DNA from: Nitrososphaerota archaeon
GTDB taxonomy: Archaea; Thermoproteota; Nitrososphaeria; Nitrososphaerales; UBA183
Length of the DNA: 8,151 nt
Assembly (NCBI GenBank): GCA_027886925.1
Contig: JAPCJN010000002.1
Coordinates: forward strand, 3,389 to 11,539
Direction: 5' to 3'
Notes under the pieces: model-generated
Databases searched by the model: none
Told to the model about the DNA's origin: nothing
The model's input: only the letters and a program-made list of their open reading frames with translations
Made by a program: the position numbers and the translations under genes
Shown: positions 1 through 5,445 of the stretch, piece after piece
Layout of the letters: every line of letters begins with the position of its first letter
Numbering within the stretch: the stretch's first letter is position 1

Positions 1-269
1 AGACTAACCTTCTTGAAGTTGCGGCACATTATGGTCACCCGGTCGGACAGGCCCATCTCCCTTACCTTTTGCCGAGTCTCCTTGACTAGGCGCCGACGGA
101 GTTCCACCCCGACCACTCTGGCACCAAAGTCTCTGGCCGCGGTTATGACCAGCCTGCCGTCGCCAGAGCCGAGGTCGATCACCGTCTCTTCCGGCTTCAC
201 GGAAGCTAACTGGAGCATCGTCGGTATGATGTCTTCGGGCGTCGGGACGAACGGTTCCGTGTAGTTCAT
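1..269 (-). CDS. aKMT-like SAM-dependent protein-lysine methyltransferase, N-terminal part (3' end outside window)
   Basis: Reading the minus strand from the ATG at 269 gives 89 codons with no stop before the window edge, so only the N-terminal half is present. The N-terminus reads MNYTEPFVPTPEDIIPTML, and residues about 31-39 carry methyltransferase motif I (DLGSGDGR), followed by an acidic motif II (VGVEL). The pattern of a VPTP segment before motif I is typical of the small archaeal aKMT family, which uses SAM to methylate surface lysines of many proteins. Function is inferred from this pattern; the substrate-binding C-terminal half is not visible. A TATA-like stretch about 27 bases upstream of the ATG and no Shine-Dalgarno sequence suggest a leaderless transcript. 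Another small class I methyltransferase is possible. Confidence 0.8.
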   Translation of the reverse strand, partial: MNYTEPFVPTPEDIIPTMLQLASVKPEETVIDLGSGDGRLVITAARDFGARVVGVELRRRLVKETRQKVREMGLSDRVTIMCRNFKKVS

Positions 270-288
270 TCAACTCCAGCTTGCTTTC

Positions 289-301
289 GCATTAGATAAG
301 C
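289..301 (-). promoter_or_regulatory. TATA-like box for the aKMT-like gene
   Basis: On the minus strand this reads GCTTATCTAATG, an AT-rich stretch centred about 27 bases before the ATG at 269. That spacing fits an archaeal box A with transcription starting at or next to the start codon. It is a pattern match only. Confidence 0.4.
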
Positions 302-321
302 ATCAAGGAGACAGCACGCGG

Positions 322-594
322 TCATCGTGGATGTCGTCGAGAGGCCTTGTATTTCGAGAGATCCATGACCTTTATCCTGTGGAGCTCGTCCCAATTGTCC
401 AGGATCTTGTCGATGTCGTAGTCGCAGGCCTCGACTATGCCTGGATAGGGGTCGGTGGTGGGTGCCACTTTGCCGCCCACAAATCGGCCTGACAGAAAGA
501 AGTTGAACGACCTCCTCTTGGTAGCGACTGAGAGCATGACCCCATGGCCATCGACCATTATCCTTAACGCGGTAGTCTGGTTGATGAACTTCAA
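322..594 (-). CDS. hypothetical protein, 90 aa
   Basis: I do not recognise this protein. The frame encodes 90 residues from a TTG at 594 to a TGA at 322. It has a balanced composition: hydrophobic beta-like stretches (TTALRIMVDGHGVMLSVATK, residues about 7-26), an FNFFLSGRF segment, then an acidic C-terminal half (DYDIDKILDNWDELHR) and a basic tail. There is no signal peptide, membrane helix or metal motif. It lies between the Ddn-methyltransferase gene (73 bases upstream) and the aKMT-like gene (52 bases downstream), all on the minus strand. Only GTT and CCG separate the TTG from an in-frame TGA at 601-603, so no upstream start exists. A GGTGAG a few bases upstream could act as a ribosome binding site, and no TATA box is seen. 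An internal ATG start would shorten it. Confidence 0.6.
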   Translation of the reverse strand: MKFINQTTALRIMVDGHGVMLSVATKRRSFNFFLSGRFVGGKVAPTTDPYPGIVEACDYDIDKILDNWDELHRIKVMDLSKYKASRRHPR

Positions 595-667
595 AACCGG
601 TCACTCACCCATCCTGGGGCTGCGCAGCCCTCCTTGGTGCAGGCAAGGGCGGGAGCTCGAGTTACCC

Positions 668-1930
668 TCAAGGTCGTCCGATCCTGGAGTAGACCGCTAG
701 GAAATGATCCCCGAGTCTGTTCCAAGGATACCTGCCCTCGATGCCGATCTCCATCCTGTCGACGACGCCTCGCAGGGCCTTGGGGGGGAGGTACTTGACC
801 AGGTTCGACGGAGGGAGCAATATCTCGACCCCGTAAACCTTCCTGAGTTCGAACTGCCCCGAGAGTAGTTTGTTCAGGGAACCCACCGAATACGCCATCG
901 CCGCGATGCAGAACCTGGACCTTCCTACTGGGACCGGATTTCTCAGCCTTGCGACGGCCATTCTTGGCCTAAGCCTGAATGAATACCCGAGCAGCTCGTA
1001 GAGGCAGTATTTGTTCCACACTCCGAGCAAGAGAGAGCCACCCGGCTTGATGATGTCGCGAAGGTCCTTGAAGAGAACCTGCAATCTCGGTTCGGTGTTG
1101 ATCGCGCCGTAGGTCGAATATGCGCCGTCAATCTGGTGGAATCCGATGCTCCCGAGCTTGTCCTTCAATTCGTAGGGCCTTGAGTGCACCGGCACTACCA
1201 CACCTTCGAGTCTTTCCTTGTCGACCTTCCTCTGCAAGACCGCCAACATCTTTGATGAGATGTCGGAGGCGATGACCTTGATGCCGTGCCTTGCCAGCGT
1301 GATCGTCTCGGTTCCGGTGCCGCAGCCGATTTCGAGGATCACGTCTCCCGGGTGGAAGAGTCTGAGCAGACGTTCGATTGACCTGTTCCTGAGCCAGAGG
1401 TTCATCTCATTTCCCAGGATGTGCCTGTCGTAGTCTTCCGCTACGCCATCGAAGGCGGCCTCTATGTCTGCATACCAGAGGTCGGTGTAGTCCTGCGCGC
1501 TGGACTGCGACGTGATCACGATCTCGAAGAATTCGTGCTGGCCCCAGTATCTCTTCCTGACCTCGGCTTCTCCATACTTCCTAGTGAATATCTTGAGCAA
1601 GGGGTCCTTCAGGCCTTCAATCTGCTTTGGGCGAGCCATGCCTGTCATCTTCTTGCCCGCCCCGAACACCCCGACGGACGGGTTCACCCGTAGGTTCTTG
1701 ACCCAATCTTGGTTCCCCCGGTTCTGGGGAAACACGATAATCTTGCCGTCTACGGCTATGAAGCGGACGAGGACATCGTGTGGCTTTCCCGATACCCTGC
1801 CGGTGGTCTCCAGGCGGAGGAGTTCGCCGCTCGACGACAAGCTTCTGAGAAATAGGAGACGTATCGAGTTAAGCTTTCCGCGAAGCGGTAGCTTGTAGCA
1901 TAAGTCGGCCCTTTCTGCTCCACGGTGCAA
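668..1930 (-). CDS. fusion of Ddn/DUF385-type deazaflavin-dependent nitroreductase domain and class I SAM methyltransferase
   Basis: The 420-residue frame joins two domains. Residues about 20-140 match the deazaflavin (F420)-dependent nitroreductase/Ddn fold: a hydrophobic N-terminal helix, then RLETTGRVSGKPHDVLVRF, and DWVKNLRVNPSVGV, the family's W-x-x-N-L-R-x-N-P signature. Residues about 158-420 are a class I methyltransferase: AFDGVAEDYDRHILGN lead-in, motif I ILEIGCGTGTE (about 198-208), acidic motif II ASDIS (about 221-225), and a KPGGSLLLGVWN strand. The substrate is unknown; a small hydrophobic molecule such as a lipid or quinone is only a guess. The start is uncertain: the TTG at 1930 lies inside an inserted 130-bp element, so residues 1-14 are element-encoded. 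The next canonical in-frame start is a TTG at 1840 (residue 31). Before the insertion the frame would have continued upstream to possible TTG starts at 2060 or 2093. Confidence 0.8.
   Translation of the reverse strand: MHRGAERADLCYKLPLRGKLNSIRLLFLRSLSSSGELLRLETTGRVSGKPHDVLVRFIAVDGKIIVFPQNRGNQDWVKNLRVNPSVGVFGAGKKMTGMARPKQIEGLKDPLLKIFTRKYGEAEVRKRYWGQHEFFEIVITSQSSAQDYTDLWYADIEAAFDGVAEDYDRHILGNEMNLWLRNRSIERLLRLFHPGDVILEIGCGTGTETITLARHGIKVIASDISSKMLAVLQRKVDKERLEGVVVPVHSRPYELKDKLGSIGFHQIDGAYSTYGAINTEPRLQVLFKDLRDIIKPGGSLLLGVWNKYCLYELLGYSFRLRPRMAVARLRNPVPVGRSRFCIAAMAYSVGSLNKLLSGQFELRKVYGVEILLPPSNLVKYLPPKALRGVVDRMEIGIEGRYPWNRLGDHFLAVYSRIGRP
1880..1888. repeat. left copy of 9-bp target site duplication
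   Basis: GCGAAGCGG abuts the left inverted repeat of the 130-bp element and is identical to 2019-2027. It lies within the coding frame of the Ddn-methyltransferase gene. Confidence 0.8.
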
Positions 1931-2018
1931 AGATGTGAAATTGTCACGCTTGGGGCAGTTTGAGGAAGGCCTGAAATTAACACAAAGGTAGTCGCGTCAG
2001 GAATTATGCTACAAGCTA
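1889..2018. mobile_element. 130-bp MITE with 15-bp perfect terminal inverted repeats
   Basis: The left end TAGCTTGTAGCATAA (1889-1903) is the exact reverse complement of the right end TTATGCTACAAGCTA (2004-2018). Directly outside both ends lies the same 9-mer, GCGAAGCGG (1880-1888 and 2019-2027), as expected for a target site duplication. The 100-bp interior has no credible gene, so the element is non-autonomous and would depend on a transposase elsewhere. A 9-bp duplication is known for several DDE families (for example IS1 and some IS4-type elements), but I cannot assign a family. The insertion adds 139 bp, not a multiple of three, at the 5' end of the Ddn-methyltransferase gene. An AT-rich TTAATTT on the minus strand inside the element (1974-1980) could supply a promoter. 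Confidence 0.85.
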
Positions 2019-2027
2019 GCGAAGCGG
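2019..2027. repeat. right copy of 9-bp target site duplication
   Basis: GCGAAGCGG abuts the right inverted repeat and is identical to 1880-1888. The match stops at the element boundary on the outer side of the left copy; on the other side one further T is shared by chance. Confidence 0.8.
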
Positions 2028-2277
2028 TGACAGTTGGCGGTGGGACGAGACTATGTGCAAGCGACCCGACGATGAATAGGGATGCAGTGGCAACTACGCT
2101 AGCGTTGGGGCATCGAGACTGAATGACGAGCCGGAAGCCATGCCGAGAATACTCATTCCTCAAAAAACAGACCAAGCGTAAAGATGGTGCCGGGGTTGCA
2201 ACATTAACCCTAAATCCCAAAGTGCCCGTCATTGGCACGCGGAATCCCGGATCCCTTAACCGATGGGCGACCCGCAA
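2028..2277. other. divergent intergenic region with no gene seen
   Basis: Together with the element this stretch separates the minus-strand Ddn-methyltransferase gene from the plus-strand VOC gene. One minus-strand frame stays open through it, but its translation has no recognisable motif and continues antisense into the fusion gene. After removing the element, the fusion gene frame would extend from 2028 up to a TAG at 2094-2096, so 2028-2093 may hold lost N-terminal codons. A small dyad, GTGCC/GGCAC (2222-2226 and 2234-2238), is too weak to call. Confidence 0.5.
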
Positions 2278-2287
2278 ACTAAATAGT
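2276..2287 (+). promoter_or_regulatory. TATA-like box for the VOC gene
   Basis: CAAACTAAATAG sits about 27 bases before the ATG at 2310, the spacing expected for an archaeal box A and a leaderless message. This supports ATG 2310 over the in-frame TTG at 2298. Confidence 0.45.
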
Positions 2288-2309
2288 TCGTGAAGGCTTG
2301 AGACAGCCG

Positions 2310-2723
2310 ATGATCACCGGAGTGGGGTCAGTCGCAGTCCTCGTCCATAATGCAAAGAAATCGGCTGCATGGTATCGCGACAACCTGGGTTTTGAAATCG
2401 TCGGGAGCCAGGGGCACACCGTCTTTGTCAAGCCGAGGGGGGCTCAATCCCTTATGCTGCATCTCTGCGAACGATGCGACGCGTGGGAAGACGATCTGCC
2501 AGGCGGGCGGACCGGAATCTGGCTCCAGTGCGGAGAGGTCACGATCCGGAAGGACAAAAAGACCGGCCGGGTTCTGCCATCAAGCAGACCCGAAGACGTT
2601 GAGAGCGCCTACCACGAGCTGAAAAAGAAGGGGGTAAAGTTCTCTGAGGAACTCACCACCGTTGAATGGGGCAAGTATGCCATTCTGAGAGACCTTGACG
2701 GCAACGAATTCGAGATGTCGTGA
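2310..2723 (+). CDS. VOC (glyoxalase/bleomycin-resistance/dioxygenase) superfamily protein
   Basis: The 137-residue product has the length of a single two-module VOC domain. Module 1 begins VAVLVHNAKKSAAWYRDNLGFEIVG (residues 8-32), the classic beta strand, helix and Y-R-x-x-L-G-F signature. Module 2 has PEDVESAYHELKKKGVKF (about 94-111) and ends KYAILRDLDGNEFEM (about 122-136), matching the family's F-R-D-P-D-G-N-x-x-E-L ending with the metal-ligand Glu near 135. His51 in LMLHLCERC is a likely second ligand. The first-strand His common in metal-dependent members is not clearly present, so a metal-dependent lyase or isomerase activity is uncertain. The CxxC at 53-56 is unusual. Substrate unknown; roles in metabolite modification or antibiotic binding are both possible. 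ATG 2310 was chosen because of the TATA spacing; TTG 2298 would add four residues. Confidence 0.85.
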   Translation: MITGVGSVAVLVHNAKKSAAWYRDNLGFEIVGSQGHTVFVKPRGAQSLMLHLCERCDAWEDDLPGGRTGIWLQCGEVTIRKDKKTGRVLPSSRPEDVESAYHELKKKGVKFSEELTTVEWGKYAILRDLDGNEFEMS

Positions 2724-2762
2724 GGACACGCAAAGAGCCACGTTCAAATCCCATCTGGTTTT

Positions 2763-2800
2763 ACAAATATCTGACCGTCTCATGCGGAAGGTGTGCGGGG
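2763..2800 (+). repeat. left copy of diverged 38-bp direct repeat
   Basis: This stretch in the 91-bp convergent gap between the VOC and MFS genes aligns with 5176-5212 at 30 of 38 columns with one gap. Shared blocks include ACAAAT, CTGACCG, CATG and TGCGGGG. The second copy overlaps the 3' end of the tRNA-Leu gene. It may be a decayed duplicate of the tRNA end and flank; chance similarity is not excluded. Confidence 0.4.
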
Positions 2801-2814
2801 TTTGCACCGCGAAC

Positions 2815-4410
2815 TTAAGGTTCAAATTGCAACTGTCCCGCCTCGTTCGAGGCTGGGGGTGCCTTCGAAGTTGCGCCCGGGTCTCCAACGCTTGTTTGCC
2901 GCACTCGTCCAGTGAAGAGGAAGCCAAATCCCAATGCAATCGCTACACAAACCGCGAGTATCAGAAATATCTCGTTGTAGATGGTCACAAGGGCGTTCGT
3001 GACGGCGGCTGGAGTGGCCGCATCTTTGGAGAGCGCTTGGAGGCGCCAAGTCTCAAAAGCCGTCAGGAGCGAGATTCCCAGCGCCCCGCCGAGACTCTGA
3101 AGGAACCTGGTGAGGCCGATTGCAGCACCCACCTCGTCCCGCGGAGCCTCGTTCTGCACCGCGACGGTCGGAACCGAGAGAGAAAAGCCCAGACCGAAAC
3201 CCATGGGAATCAGCGGGAGGGCGATACCGCCAACGGGTAGAACACCCGCTGCAAACACCCACAGCGGACTGGACGATGTCAGCTGTGTCAGAAACAGCCC
3301 CGAGAAGCTGGCCAACGCAAGGCCCGGTACAATCACGGTCCGGTAAGGCGCACGGGTAAGGATTTGGCCCGAGACCGCCGCGCCAAGGATGAGCGGGATT
3401 GCCAGGAAATAGATGATGTCTCGTACATCGCTTGCGGCGTTCGGGCTGCTCTTCAGCAGGACGATTCCAACGAATACCGAAAGGAAAGTGATCAGGGAGC
3501 TGAAAACTATCCCGCTGAATAACATCGTCCCGCTGCTCGCCGCGATAATGCGCTGCCTCATCAGATGAAGGGGTACGAGCGGCTCGCTGGCTCGGCGTTC
3601 CCACCAAACAAAAGCTGGAAACAGTGCGGCGGACCCGACCAGCAGCGCGACGATCCCGGGGTCTGTCCAGCTCATCCCCGCGTCCGAGACCTCGACCAGG
3701 GCGAACATCAGCGCGCCGACGCAGCCCGATAGTAGCCCGGCTCCGGGAATGTCGAATCCGCCCTTGACCGCTGGACGAAGCGGCCCCACGGCAAATAGGA
3801 GCACGACCATGGCCATTATTCCGAACGGGAGGTTGATGTAGAAGACCCACCGCCACGTCGTCACGGAGACGATGTAGCTTCCTACGAGGGGGCCCAGGAC
3901 AATCGCGATTCCGGCCGCACCGGTCAGGACGCCAGTTACTCGCGCCCTTGTCTTAGGAGGGAACAGCACCGCGATCATGGCGATGGCGACTGGGAAGACG
4001 CCCCCCCCGCCGATCCCCTGCAGCCCGCGGAACACTATCAGCTCGGAGAGGTTCTGGCTGAGGCCTGCAAGCGCTGAGCCTACGATGAAGATGGTGAGAC
4101 CCGTGAGGAAGACATTGCGCCGACTCGCGATGTCAGAGAGCCTGGCGAAGATCGGAATTGAGATTGTGGATGAGATGAGGTAGGCGCCCGCGACGAACGT
4201 GACGCCGTTGACCTGGTGCAGGTCGAGCGCGATGGTCGGGAGGACCGTTGCCACCACGAGACCATCCATGGCACCCATCAGGATCGCGAAAAAAACAGCG
4301 ACTAGGACGAGGATCGAGGCGATCCTTGGCAGCTCCACGAACGGGTCGACTCTGGGATCTTGAGCCGCAATCGCGGTCTCTCCGCTCTCAGAAGCCGCGG
4401 CTTCTTCCAT
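2815..4410 (-). CDS. MFS permease, DHA2 (EmrB/QacA-like) 14-TM family, probable drug/metabolite exporter
   Basis: The 531-residue product is an integral membrane H+-antiporter-type transporter. A soluble N-tail (about 1-28) precedes 14 predicted helices. DHA2 signatures are visible: MDGLVVATVLPTIALDL (48-64, motif D1 in TM1), ARLSDIASRR (89-98, motif A in loop 2-3), FRGLQGIGGG (motif B, about 127-136), GAAGIAIVLGPLVGSYI (about 164-180, antiporter motif C) and WRWVFYINLPFG (186-197). Length matches the 14-TM subfamily, and a short soluble C-tail ends the protein. The start is an ATG with a TATA-like box about 27 bases upstream and no ribosome binding site. It is divergent from an HTH_10 regulator with an 18-bp dyad in the shared gap, so that regulator probably controls it. 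The exported compound cannot be deduced. Confidence 0.93.
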   Translation of the reverse strand: MEEAAASESGETAIAAQDPRVDPFVELPRIASILVLVAVFFAILMGAMDGLVVATVLPTIALDLHQVNGVTFVAGAYLISSTISIPIFARLSDIASRRNVFLTGLTIFIVGSALAGLSQNLSELIVFRGLQGIGGGGVFPVAIAMIAVLFPPKTRARVTGVLTGAAGIAIVLGPLVGSYIVSVTTWRWVFYINLPFGIMAMVVLLFAVGPLRPAVKGGFDIPGAGLLSGCVGALMFALVEVSDAGMSWTDPGIVALLVGSAALFPAFVWWERRASEPLVPLHLMRQRIIAASSGTMLFSGIVFSSLITFLSVFVGIVLLKSSPNAASDVRDIIYFLAIPLILGAAVSGQILTRAPYRTVIVPGLALASFSGLFLTQLTSSSPLWVFAAGVLPVGGIALPLIPMGFGLGFSLSVPTVAVQNEAPRDEVGAAIGLTRFLQSLGGALGISLLTAFETWRLQALSKDAATPAAVTNALVTIYNEIFLILAVCVAIALGFGFLFTGRVRQTSVGDPGATSKAPPASNEAGQLQFEP

Positions 4411-4431
4411 GTTTGACTCGTGGGCAAAGCC

Positions 4432-4443
4432 GTTTAATTACAT
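4432..4443 (-). promoter_or_regulatory. TATA-like box of the MFS gene, possibly shared
   Basis: On the minus strand AATGTAATTAAA lies centred about 27 bases before the ATG at 4410. The core TTTAATTA is nearly symmetrical, so it might also serve plus-strand transcription starting about 4465, giving a short leader before the regulator ATG at 4478. Confidence 0.45.
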
Positions 4444-4445
4444 TC

Positions 4446-4463
4446 AGGCTATCAGGATAGCCT
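4446..4463. promoter_or_regulatory. 18-bp dyad, candidate operator between MFS and HTH_10 genes
   Basis: AGGCTAT-CAGG-ATAGCCT has perfect 7-bp arms around a 4-bp spacer. It sits in the 67-bp divergent promoter region, next to the MFS TATA-like box and 14 bases before the regulator start. Position and symmetry suggest the binding site of a dimeric regulator, most simply the neighbouring HTH_10 protein, regulating both directions. This is inference from layout. Confidence 0.5.
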
Positions 4464-4477
4464 CCTAGAAAACATAA

Positions 4478-5158
4478 ATGCCGACGGTGCCTTCCGATTC
4501 TTCTGTGCGAAGGCTCATAGTCGAGTTTGCAATGAGAGATGTAGCCAAGATGCGGCAGGACGTTTCCTTGGACTCCTTGGAGAAGATAGAATCCTTGGAA
4601 GTTCTCAGCTTCCTCAAGAGCACCCCTGACGAGGTCGCGCTGATATGCAAGGTGCGATTCAAGGTCCCGGCTACGAGGGTGGAAGACGTGTTCGCCGACA
4701 AGTTCGAAGAAATGCAGGTTCTTGAGCAAGACGGGGCGGACTACACCTGTTTCTTCAAGGAGAGGCGGCCCAGTCTCCCCTCGGGAGGGAGCCCGATCGC
4801 CGCCGGGGGATACCTTTCCATCCCGTATGAGATCAAAGACGGACGAATCAAAGCGACCTTCCTCGGAAGCGCGAAAGAAGTGCGAGGGGTCCTCGATAGC
4901 CTTGAAAAGGCGGCCTTGCGTTACAAAGTGCTCTCCCTCACCGACGCGAGGTTCTCGCCGGACTCGCCCCTCAGCCGCCTAACGGAAAAGCAACGCAAGG
5001 TGATCTTGTCGGCGTTCAACCTCGGTTACTACGACGTGCCAAGGAGGGTGAGCTCAGAGGGGCTTGCCAGGCGGCTCAACATCCGAGAGCCGACCCTTGT
5101 GATGCACCGAAGAAAGGCAGAAAGACGTCTGCTCGCTGCGCTAGTCAGAGAATCCTGA
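4478..5158 (+). CDS. HTH_10 (bacterio-opsin activator, Bat-type) transcriptional regulator
   Basis: The 226-residue product is a cytosolic regulator of a mainly archaeal family. Residues 168-222 form the HTH_10 domain: LTEKQRKVILSAFNLGYYDV, then PRRVSSEGLARRLNI, then REPTLVMHRRKAERRLL. This parallels the family pattern LT-x-x-Q, GY-(F/Y)-x-(V/I)-PR and S-T-x-x-x-H-x-R-(R/K)-A-E. In the recognition helix the usual S-T-L-S-E-H-L is P-T-L-V-M-H-R, an odd substitution that may change DNA specificity. Residues about 10-155 resemble the N-terminal half of Bat-type proteins with alternating strands and no PAS or GAF signature I can identify; it may sense a ligand. The ATG at 4478 has no ribosome binding site. 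Divergence from the exporter and the intervening dyad suggest local control of efflux. Confidence 0.9.
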   Translation: MPTVPSDSSVRRLIVEFAMRDVAKMRQDVSLDSLEKIESLEVLSFLKSTPDEVALICKVRFKVPATRVEDVFADKFEEMQVLEQDGADYTCFFKERRPSLPSGGSPIAAGGYLSIPYEIKDGRIKATFLGSAKEVRGVLDSLEKAALRYKVLSLTDARFSPDSPLSRLTEKQRKVILSAFNLGYYDVPRRVSSEGLARRLNIREPTLVMHRRKAERRLLAALVRES

Positions 5159-5175
5159 AGGAATCACGCCACACG

Positions 5176-5212
5176 ACAAATCCTGACCGGCGCATGTGAA
5201 AAGTATGCGGGG
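5176..5212 (+). repeat. right copy of diverged 38-bp direct repeat, overlapping the tRNA-Leu 3' end
   Basis: This aligns with 2763-2800. Its last seven bases are the discriminator base and 3' acceptor strand of the tRNA-Leu gene (on the opposite strand). Overlap with a tRNA 3' end is the usual place for an integration site, but no integrase gene is present in the window. Confidence 0.4.
5197..5205 (-). terminator. possible oligo-T terminator of tRNA-Leu
   Basis: On the minus strand, directly after the discriminator base, the sequence reads TACTTTTCA. A short T run right behind a tRNA is typical of archaeal tRNA transcript ends. Weak, because the run is only four T. Confidence 0.3.
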
Positions 5213-5290
5213 GGTGGGATTCGAACCCACGAACCCCTGAGGGACGAGGTCCTAAGCCTCGCGCCGTTGACCAGGCTGGGCGACCCCCGC
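5206..5290 (-). tRNA. tRNA-Leu, anticodon UAG
   Basis: An 85-nt cloverleaf can be folded by eye. The acceptor strands are GCGGGGG (5290-5284) and CCCCCGC (5213-5207) with discriminator A at 5206. The D-arm starts GCCCAGCC and contains GGTC. The anticodon stem CGAGG/CCTCG encloses the loop CTTAGGA, giving anticodon TAG (5254-5252). A 14-nt variable arm with a CCCT/GGGG stem marks a class II tRNA, as expected for leucine. The T-arm is GTGGG-TTCGAAT-CCCAC. There is no intron and no encoded CCA. It reads CUN codons, chiefly CUA. Confidence 0.95.
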
Positions 5291-5292
5291 GT

Positions 5293-5311
5293 TCCCTCGC
5301 CGTCCCTCGCC
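5293..5311. repeat. two tandem copies of TCCCTCGCC upstream of tRNA-Leu
   Basis: TCCCTCGCC occurs at 5293-5301 and 5303-5311, separated by one G, immediately upstream of the tRNA 5' end (tRNA on the minus strand). A possible TATA-like element GTTAAG lies further upstream (about 5331-5337, minus). The repeat may be trivial GC-rich sequence. Confidence 0.35.
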
Positions 5312-5410
5312 TTCCACCGCCCAAGTTCCGCTTAACAGTCTTGTGCCGCTTCGTCAATTCCGTGCCTCTTTGCCAGATTCTGAAGCTCTTGGTTCCTCGA
5401 TCCTACGAAA

Positions 5411-5423
5411 GAATAATAATAAA
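5411..5423 (+). promoter_or_regulatory. TATA-like box for the CBS-type gene
   Basis: GAATAATAATAAA is the only strongly AT-rich stretch in the area and is centred 27-29 bases before the GTG at 5446. This supports that start and a leaderless or nearly leaderless transcript. An 8-bp inverted repeat, GGTTCCTC (5391-5398) and GAGGAACC (5426-5433), brackets it and could be regulatory. Confidence 0.6.
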
Positions 5424-5445
5424 CTGAGGAACCGGCAGAAACAGA

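Noticed and set aside
617..630. 14-bp perfect palindrome GGGCTGCGCAGCCC between the fusion gene and the small unknown gene
   Set aside because: About one such palindrome is expected by chance in a GC-rich window of this size; there is no loop, no T run and no regulatory context.
1756..2277. A 173-codon minus-strand open frame crossing the MITE and intergenic region
   Set aside because: Its translation has no recognisable motif, it overlaps the well-supported Ddn-methyltransferase gene in another frame, and it passes through the mobile element, so it is a chance frame.
2738..2760. TTCAAATCCCATC after the VOC gene, considered as the T-arm of a tRNA
   Set aside because: The flanking bases do not pair to form a T stem, and no anticodon or acceptor arm can be folded around it.
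2795..2810. GCGG/CCGC hairpin between the VOC and MFS stop codons, considered as a terminator
   Set aside because: A 4-bp stem with no following T run on either strand is too weak to call.
2580..3856. Frames of 119, 141+ and 267 codons antisense to or out of frame with the VOC and MFS genes
   Set aside because: They are shadows of GC-rich coding sequence; the in-frame products have full family signatures.
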